Assembly: GCA_030278955.1 (NCBI GenBank) | Contig: JAOANR010000015.1 | Span: 20,927,073-20,991,072, forward strand | Origin: Hygrophila difformis | Taxonomy: Eukaryota > Streptophyta > Magnoliopsida > Lamiales > Acanthaceae | Length of the DNA stretch: 64,000 nucleotides | Reading direction: 5' to 3' | Shown: in pieces, positions 57,661 to 64,000 of the stretch | How the letters are laid out: each line of letters begins with the position of its first letter | Numbering within the stretch: the stretch's first letter is position 1 | Notes under the pieces: model-generated | Seen by the model: only the letters and a program-made list of their open reading frames with translations | What the model was told of the DNA's origin: nothing | The model's database searches: none | Translations under genes and position numbers: made by a program

Positions 57661-58768
57661 AAAAATCGTATATAATCATATAGTTTTATCAATGCTTGAA
57701 AAGGACACGATACAGGAGTTGAGTTGAAGAAATCTTGAACTTTATCTGAATAGTTTTTGTCATCCGAGGGTATTAAAAGTACGAGAAAATTATATACAAC
57801 AATTTTGATTTAAATTATTTATCATTGGTTATTAAAATGAAGTACAAAATAACTATGGTAATGAAACTATTGATTTGTCATTGGACCAATAACATTAAAA
57901 TCCTCTGACTCAATTACTTATTTACTTATACGACATTAGAAGCAAAAATTATGGACCAATTAATTAGGGCAACGAAGATCACCTGTTATGGCTAAGTAAC
58001 ATTTAAAATTGATGAAGATTTAATAGGATAGATCACCTTAATTGGATGTAACTATCAAGAAGATTAACGAAGATCACCTGTTATACTGAATTACTTCTAA
58101 TGCTTGGTCCATATATGAACGAAGATCACCTTATATGGAATAACTATTCCCTTAGCAAAAATTATGTCTACATCGGATTAAACTTACTACTTCCTCTAAT
58201 CATCAAATTTAAGATAATAAGGTTTGAAAAATTCTCGATTTTGTTCTTCAAGCCTCTGGAAAACTGGAACAAAAGCAGCACATCATTCTCACTGGATGCA
58301 CACAAATATATCAAACCATATATATGGTAAAAAATTGCAATCATCTGCGCAAATGGCTATAAAAATAGGCTATAAAAGTGTCATGATCTAAAATACTACT
58401 GAGTTGCACCTTGTGACCAGGTTGCAACATAAACAAGTGTAACAATAACGACAAAAATAATTTCATTCTTCAGCAGCACTGGCAGCACTCAAATCAACAT
58501 TCAGATCCCGAACCTCACAGTTAAGGAAATCCATCTTGAGCATGAAATACAGAGACTACAGATCCCTTATTCATAAGATTTGTTACGGATTTGGTTATTG
58601 TTAAAAATTAAGATCACTTTTCATATATTCTTGATTGTGCTAGCAAATAAATTCTGAGGACTTGTTTGGTATAAATAAGAAATAGATTTAAAGTGTACAA
58701 GTCAAAAAAGGTTCAATTTAATACTACTCCATTTCGTAAAAGAAATCGGAAGGGAGAAGAACTATCAC
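57661..58768. other. Helitron C interior without recognised exon
   Basis: A phrase AACGAAGATCACCTgTTAT recurs at about 57974, 58068 and 58120 as a small local repeat. Otherwise nothing is recognisable. Confidence 0.4.
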
Positions 58769-59030
58769 CTTCCCAGTGATCGAAATATACATCTTCAGCA
58801 CATCATCGACAGTTGATTCAAAATGAGTCGGACCATCATAACTCTGTCATGTAAAGTTACATAAGCCTATACACTATGGAAACATATCAATAACAAAATC
58901 AGTATACTTACTGTTGATATAAAGCAATTATCCGCAGAGGGTTTGTTCGCTGGTTCAAATCTGTCATAAGTCTCAAAGAAAATCTCATGCACAGGCCCAA
59001 CTGCCCAAGAAGATCGATACCTTGTTTCAA
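58769..59030 (-). pseudogene. Two exons of an unidentified captured gene
   Basis: Exon 59030-58912 reads YRSSWAVGPVHEIFFETYDR and FEPANKPSADNCFIS with donor ACA|GTAAGT. Exon 58843-58769 reads SYDGPTHFESTVDDVLKMYI then SITGK with donor AAG|GTGATA. Good splice sites; family not recognised with certainty. Confidence 0.5.
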
Positions 59031-59386
59031 TTCAGGATAATCGATTTCTGCTTCAGTGGAGACGGATGCAATAAACTATCCTTTTGGAGCAATATTGTGA
59101 GAATAAGAGCAACAAATTAAATACCTGCATAGTGTAGGACGAACCAATCACATTATTTACAAAGATTTTCAGTTAAAATATAAAATCATAACAAGTTGTG
59201 GCAAGACAGGCCACAACTAAAAACTTACGAAGGGATTAATACAGGCTAAGAAAAGAGATAATTCGTCTAGTTATAAATTAGAGAAATAGCTTGATTATCT
59301 TCATCAAACCAGGCACATTTATCTTTGTTGTGCTGAATATAAGCTAGCATGCAACATTACCACATCAATTGGCGTCACTACAGTGC

Positions 59387-59619
59387 ACGCAGACAACTTT
59401 GGTTGAGTTAAAGTCTAACTTTTATTGTAGAAAAACTTTCCACTCTTCTCCTGGTGCCAAAAAAATAAAGGAAAAAATGGGGGCAAATCACTCATTTCCA
59501 GGTGCCACAACCCTCTAAGCAAAGAGAAGATTAACACAAAGCAAAGAGAAATGCAACCCAAACAAGCACTATAGGTGCAAAGCTCCTCTGTAAACATTTA
59601 GAAACTAAAAATAATCTTC
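59387..59619. repeat. Dispersed duplicate, copy 1
   Basis: A segment of about 233 bp starting ACGCAGACAACTTTGG, nearly identical to 60375-60608. It contains a 60-codon open frame in both copies (minus strand) that is not coding by any visible criterion. Confidence 0.9.
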
Positions 59620-59733
59620 AAACCGAAATCATTTATGAAATGCATCTAAAGGTTAACAATCAAAACAAATGATTTTAGCCAAAATAAATCATATGTTCAG
59701 TTCGAATTTAATGTTAACATTTCCCAGACATAC

Positions 59734-61439
59734 CTGTTGGTTCTGGAATACCACAAATGTAAACCGATGGATCGACTCCCCTGGCATTCAAGAAGCAGTA
59801 AGAGACAAACAAGGTTAATAATATTCAACAAGATTTGAAGCATTTTTAGCTACATTTTTTTTGTTCCAATAAAGAAGGTTACGCGTATACTTGACGCGCA
59901 AAATTGTGGTGTAGCAACAAGCTTACCGATCACAGACACAGATTCAAACTAAATAATATGAGCGTGTTAGTAAAGAACTTACAATATGAGGTACATATTC
60001 AGGGGAATCTCGTTTCTAGCAGCTTCTTCCATCTCTGAGAGTTTTAGTCGAGCTTGTCTCAGTTCATTCTGATAGTCTGTTTCCAGTTGATTCGTCTTCT
60101 TGTCTAGTTCTTTTGAGAGAATAGATACAAGTTTCTGAAGATCAGAAACTGCTTGCCCATAGTGTTTAATCATCTCATAAAGCATGGCTCATATCACCCC
60201 TCTGCAGGATATCTAGAAAGCTGGGAAGCAGGCAATAATAAAATAAAATCAGTTTCTCTTTTTTTTGTTATGTAAAAGAAATTTTATATCACCCCTCTGC
60301 AGGATATCTAGAAAGCTGGGAAGGGATATATTGGAGAAATTGTACAAGTTTGTACCCAGTAAAAACTAAAAAAAACGCAGACAGCTTTGGTTGAGTTAAA
60401 AGTCTAACTTTTATTGTAGAAAAACTTTCCACTCTTCTCCTGGTGCCAAAAAAACAAAGGAAAAAATGGGGGCAAATCACTCATTTCCAGGTGCCACAAC
60501 CCTCTAAGCAAAGAGAAGATTAACACAAAGAAAAGAGAAATGCAACCCAAACAAGCACTATAGGTGCAAAGCTCCTCTGTAAACATTTAGAAACTAAAAA
60601 TAATCTTCTAAGGTGAGTATATGATTTCTAAATAGGTTTCAGAAAATGAACCTGTCTAGCATTTGTCACTTGTTCTATCTGTTTGAAAATCTTATCGTTA
60701 TTCCCATTAGATAATGGCCACCTCTTTGCTTTCAGTCTGCATGAAACGATGCGTAACAACTCATGTATGGTAGCAATCAATGGAATCGCCGATTCAAGGT
60801 TGCAGCTTTCTCCTCTGTACAATAAAACATCAGAAAGAAGAATTTTAATTAAAAGAGCAACACAACTCTCTGATTGAAAAATTGAAGTGTCTCTTTTTTA
60901 TACAGAAAACATATTGCATATTACCGTTCCACAGGGAACACAGCATCCTCTTGCTTATTCAGGAAATCCACAGTTTCCTCGAGTTTACCTTGGTAGAAAT
61001 ACAACTTGAGGATTAGTGACAAACATCAGATCCTGAAAGAAGGAGCCCTCTTTAAGTCTGAACCTTCACCACCAGATAGTTTAAAGTTTGACTCCACCAA
61101 ACCAAGACACTGCTCGCAGAACTGTATCAACTCATCATATTTCTTCAGCTGTTGGTGAAATAAAAGTAAAATGCTTTCAGAGAAAGATGCAACGAAAACA
61201 AAATGAAAAACAGTACACAACTCACAAGAGATTCACCAAAACTAATTAAGAAATAAGATGATGCAGTTTTTCCCAACTGGAATCCATACCATAAGTAGAG
61301 CCTCAGCTTTCATCTGAAGCAACTTTTCCGAATAAGGGCTTATCCTCAATCCATCAGAAATAACACTAACAACACAATCTAAATCACTGGACGTTTGTTC
61401 CAAAAGTTCTGCAACCTGCTTCATGTATTCTGCAACTTT
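59734..61439 (-). pseudogene. Captured TPR-DnaJ co-chaperone fragment
   Basis: Exons: 61439-61290 (KVAEYMKQVAELLEQTSSDL, YSEKLLQMKAEAL), 61148-about 61035 (LKKYDELIQFCEQCLGLVES), about 61010-60925 (YFYQGKLEETVDFLNKQEDA), about 60815-60700 (CNLESAIPLIATIHELLR), about 60190-59983 (YEMIKHYGQAVSDLQKLVSI, LRQARLKLSEMEEAARN, IPLNMYLIL) and 59780-59734 (GVDPS...). This follows the C-terminal TPRs and the start of the J domain of plant TPR-DnaJ proteins. The HPD motif is missing: after GVDPS the frame reads VYICGIPEPT. An exon or part between HELLR and YEMIK is also lost. A fragment only. Confidence 0.82.
60375..60608. repeat. Dispersed duplicate, copy 2
   Basis: Matches 59387-59619, 988 bp apart, same orientation. 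Nearby, CACCCCTCTGCAGGATATCT and the next 16 bases also occur twice (about 60195-60230 and 60291-60326), so this intron has been rearranged more than once. Confidence 0.9.
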
Positions 61440-62050
61440 CTGAAAGCCGATCGAACAAGAGAAAAATTATTTTCTTCGATGAATCTAACATCCCATGTTT
61501 TAACAGGGGATATGAAAAGTAAATAATCAATGCTTTAGAGCCAAAAACTTGCCAATTCTCAACACACCATATAAAACACCCACAACATGATTTGTAAAAA
61601 CCAATTCCTCACTCTCATATTTTATTCTCATTATAAGGTGTAATGCAGCATCGTAGAAATTAAATGTAAAGAAATTATGGAATTCGAACAACACACACCT
61701 AAGAATGTAGGAACTTACAATTTACAAAACCATAAGAATACAGAATGAAGGGGCAAAAAAACTATCGCAAATTTCTTTAAGGGCTTCAAAGTGTAGTTCA
61801 CCACTTCTTCCCAATATTTTCTCATGGAATGAAAACAGACAGGTCAAAGAAATGACATATATTATTCCTCATCTCCAGGACCAAGAACACAAATTTGATA
61901 TAAGAAACAGAGGTTATTGTACGAGAAATCAAAATTAATGGTTTACAAATCATTGATTTACATACTATGGGTTCTCGTACTTCATTCAAATCAAAATTTA
62001 TCCATTGTACTTCCTGTTGAATAGTTAAATAGATAAATTATTTTAGTTTC
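61440..62050. other. Helitron C interior, probable intron
   Basis: AT-rich sequence between the first TPR exon and the shared 5' module; no coding sequence seen. Confidence 0.4.
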
Positions 62051-62057
62051 AAGTACA

Positions 62058-62170
62058 TGAGGCGGCGGCAGAAAAAAAAAAAAAAGAGTAAAAGCTTACC
62101 GTTGAATACAGGAGGCGGCGACAGACCTCCTCCGTGCCTTCCTGTGACCGGCCGACAGTTCGGTAGTTAT
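62058..62170 (-). other. Part of the shared 5' module (downstream half)
   Basis: CTGTCGGCCGGTCACAGGAAGG...CTCCTGTATTCAACG followed by GTAAGC, matching 44358-44420 with the same exon end and splice donor. In Helitron B this half is contiguous with the upstream half; here they are about 650 bp apart. Confidence 0.65.
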
Positions 62171-62515
62171 TGGCCAAAAATATGTAGGCATAAATTTATG
62201 AAACTCAGGCGCCAGGTGCTAATAAAAAATCTAGCTTTCAATCATGAATGCCCAATCTAACAATGCAAGAATCTCTCCTGTCGCCGAATAATGAACAAAT
62301 TCGTTAAAATGAAGTCCACAAAATCAAATTCTAATGATCTTGCTTTCTAAAACAAACAAAAAGAAGCAACAAAATATATGAAGAGCTACGCTATTCTATA
62401 TGTCGATTGCAAATTTGCAGCAATGATGCAAATGAAACAATTTTATTTTTATTTTTATTAACAGACCTGAATTCCCAAATCCCAACTAAACAAATAAAGA
62501 AACAAAACAACATAC

Positions 62516-62745
62516 GCAGCGTTGGTAGGCGAACCATCGCCACCCAATTGAAAATCGACGGCGGCAAGGCTTCTGCCATGGCGGCGGGAGTCATGTGCCC
62601 TGAGTTCCTTCAAGGGGACGTTGGCCCTGGTAGAGCCGCCGTATTTATGGTAAACCTCAAAGACGACATTATTAGCCGTAACCGTCGAGGTGAATTGGAG
62701 GAGGATGAAGAAGAAAGCGAAAAGAAAAGAAATCCCGGAATCCAT
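62516..62745 (-). pseudogene. Captured first exon of an aspartic protease-like gene
   Basis: ATG at 62745, a signal peptide (SGISFLFAFFFILLQFTS), then a propeptide with VFEVYHKYGG, LKELRAHDSRRHGRSL and VDFQLGGDGSPTNA, ending at a GC|GTATGT donor. Plant aspartic protease-like proteins (A1 family, ASPG/APF-type) begin this way, with HD.RRHGR and LGG.....T directly before the LYFTKI catalytic segment. The protease body is absent, so this is an exon captured without its enzyme. It lies inside the module shared with Helitron B. Confidence 0.8.
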
Positions 62746-62814
62746 AGAGAAAGAAAAAAAGGGGCAACAACCCAACTTATAGGAACGAAAAAGGGAGCGT
62801 ACGACGAACCTAAG

Positions 62815-62950
62815 TGAGAAGCATGAGGGCGAGGACAGCGGGTGCGACCTAGGGACCAAGAGACGAAGGCAATGGAGAAATTAGGGTTGGGCGACGGCTG
62901 TAAATTACGATTCCACGAAGAACGGAAGCCCACCGGAACGGATTACGATT
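62815..62950 (-). other. Part of the shared 5' module (upstream half)
   Basis: Minus strand TCTCTTGGTCCCTAGGTCGC and the MVPRSHPL peptide match 44440-44530. GC-rich DNA with a G run at 62992-63002 lies just outside. Confidence 0.6.
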
Positions 62951-63084
62951 TCCCAATGGCGTCGGAGGCGGCGGAAGGTGGAGGCTCGATGGGGGGGGGG
63001 GGGTCGGGATCGCGATTTGGTGAAGATGGAAGAGAAGTCGGGCGGGGAACGAACGGAGGAAGGGAATGATTATCGAAGAAGGCA

Positions 63085-63290
63085 CAACGAAACTCAGGAT
63101 CCGACGATCCAAAACCACAGCATCGGACAGCGAGGAATGATATTGGGGATCGGACGGTCCAATTCCAATTAAGCAACGATCCAATGGCTATGCAGACTCA
63201 GAGGCATCCAATGGCCAGAAATCAAATTAGAATGGGATGGACGGTCCAGATTGTAATTCCATAAGGAAGGATTTGGAACTACTCCTCTTA
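63085..63290 (-). other. 5' subterminal region of Helitron C
   Basis: Repeated GATCCGACG, GATCGGACGG, GATCCAATGG and GGACGGTCC words. The equivalent regions of B (44750-44850) and A (51470-51570) contain GATCCAACGG repeats. This may be a recognition region for the Helitron Rep protein or a captured leader feature common to all three. Confidence 0.5.
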
Positions 63291-63297
63291 TATAGTA

Positions 63298-63557
63298 CTC
63301 CCTCCGTTTTTTATTGTTAGCTACTGTTGACTAATGGGTATTGTTCACTTATATACTTTGACTTAAAGTTTTCTCATGGTTATACAAGTTAAAATATGGC
63401 CAAGTGTGATCTTGTTAGATTCGTCTCGTCTTGTAGATTTTAAATATCGAACTTTTAGAATTTTTACATGTACCGAATTTGAATTATTAATGGTTTAAAA
63501 TGTGCATTGGACTGCGTGCTGAGTGGGTCCGTAGCTATCTTTAAAAAACGGAGGAAG
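63298..63557. mobile_element. Stowaway-like MITE inside the 5' tip of Helitron C
   Basis: CTCCCTCCGTTTTTTATTG at left and TTTAAAAAACGGAGGAAG at right, TA duplicated (63296-63297, 63558-63559). The core is present in reverse (CTTGTTAGATTCGTCTCGTC). Only about five bases of the Helitron lie beyond it. Confidence 0.88.
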
Positions 63558-63559
63558 TA

Positions 63560-63561
63560 GT

Positions 63562-63601
<40 letters not shown>

Positions 63602-64000
63602 GATAGTAGATATCTATCTATGTATTTCTATATAAATACAGTGAATATGTTTGGGTGCCAGTATAATTATCAATATATAGCATATTAGAAGAGCATATTG
63701 TCTCACAGTTCTCTTCCCGAATCCGCTATCTGCTAACGAATCCGCTGACTCCCAAACATCCCAGTATATATTGATTCTCACACATCCAGGAGATTAGAGA
63801 ATCATCAATGTATTTTTTCAAATAAAGTTGTACGATTATTTCAGCGTTTTTATTGTTAATTTATTGCAGTATAATTCTATATTGTGAAGATTGTTTGCCA
63901 TAGGACAGAAACCAAGTGATTACAGTGATGAATGCAGATCAGCACGCAGGCAGGACTGTACCATCCCATATCATATCATCTACAGTATTATCAAAGTAAA
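63560..64000. other. TA microsatellite and right flank
   Basis: A (TA)n run at about 63564-63598 is followed by AT-rich DNA without a recognised gene. Confidence 0.6.

Larger units (their letters stand above)
51635..63564 (-). mobile_element. Helitron C, 11.9 kb, gene-fragment carrying
   Basis: The minus-strand 5' end is TC-TAC-TACTATATAAGAGG following A (63565), once a Stowaway MITE with its TA duplication (63298-63557) is removed. The 3' end is a short hairpin region GCTGTGCGTAGAACAC, ATTTTTC and CTAG at 51635-51638. A second 3'-like end of the same family, with a better hairpin, lies at 52385, so termination may have moved. Cargo: aspartic protease exon, TPR-DnaJ, SULTR4, PheRS beta and unidentified exons, all minus strand. 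No Rep/helicase. Confidence 0.7.

Noticed and set aside
35000..63000. Functional host gene cluster
   Set aside because: Each recognised gene lacks essential exons, and the fragments of unrelated genes are bounded by Helitron termini.

Overview
This is nuclear DNA of a flowering plant, most likely a eudicot. It is AT-rich and dominated by transposable elements. Evidence includes many Stowaway-type MITEs with TA target duplications, a Sirevirus-like copia derivative, a Tat-lineage Ty3/gypsy element, Helitrons, tRNA-derived SINEs, an RNase-H-bearing LINE tail, and captured exons with GT-AG introns. The exact species cannot be read from the sequence. I see no intact host gene; all convincing exons lie inside transposons.

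Left part (1-21.6 kb): Stowaway and hAT MITEs and a tRNA-derived SINE (1794-1978) come first. Next is a young, gag-only copia-type LTR element (3908-8785), then AT-rich DNA with a minisatellite, and a probable solo LTR (11242-12503). A decayed Helitron carrying a broken PIF1-like helicase (12889-14144) follows, with a Stowaway and a LINE fragment nested in it. After that is a matryoshka: one Stowaway MITE was split first by a 1.15 kb fold-back MULE-like palindrome (16615-17766) and again by a 2.84 kb Helitron (17782-20621), which itself contains a SINE and a hAT MITE.

Middle (21.6-34.2 kb): a 12.5 kb Tat-type Ty3/gypsy element on the minus strand with two LTRs and a 5 bp target duplication. 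Its gag-pol is broken by stops and frameshifts. In the opposite direction, between pol and the 3' LTR, lies a four-exon gene for a plant mobile domain (PMD) protein with a coiled-coil tail, 22497-25748.

Right part (34.7-63.6 kb): what looks like a head-to-tail Helitron array on the minus strand. Helitron C (63564 to 51635) abuts the 5' end of Helitron B (51634 to 34742), and Helitron A (51624 to 44911) is nested inside the first bases of B. The captured exons are nearly all in Helitron sense: aspartic protease exon 1, a TPR-DnaJ protein, SULTR4-type sulfate transporter, PheRS beta, GPN-loop GTPase 2, snurportin-1, a KDPG-aldolase-like enzyme, and several unidentified exons. B and C share a 5' module at 44.3-44.6 kb and 62.1-62.9 kb; in C an aspartic protease exon has been inserted into it. 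The two most striking features are this Helitron concatemer and the spliced antisense PMD gene in the Tat element.
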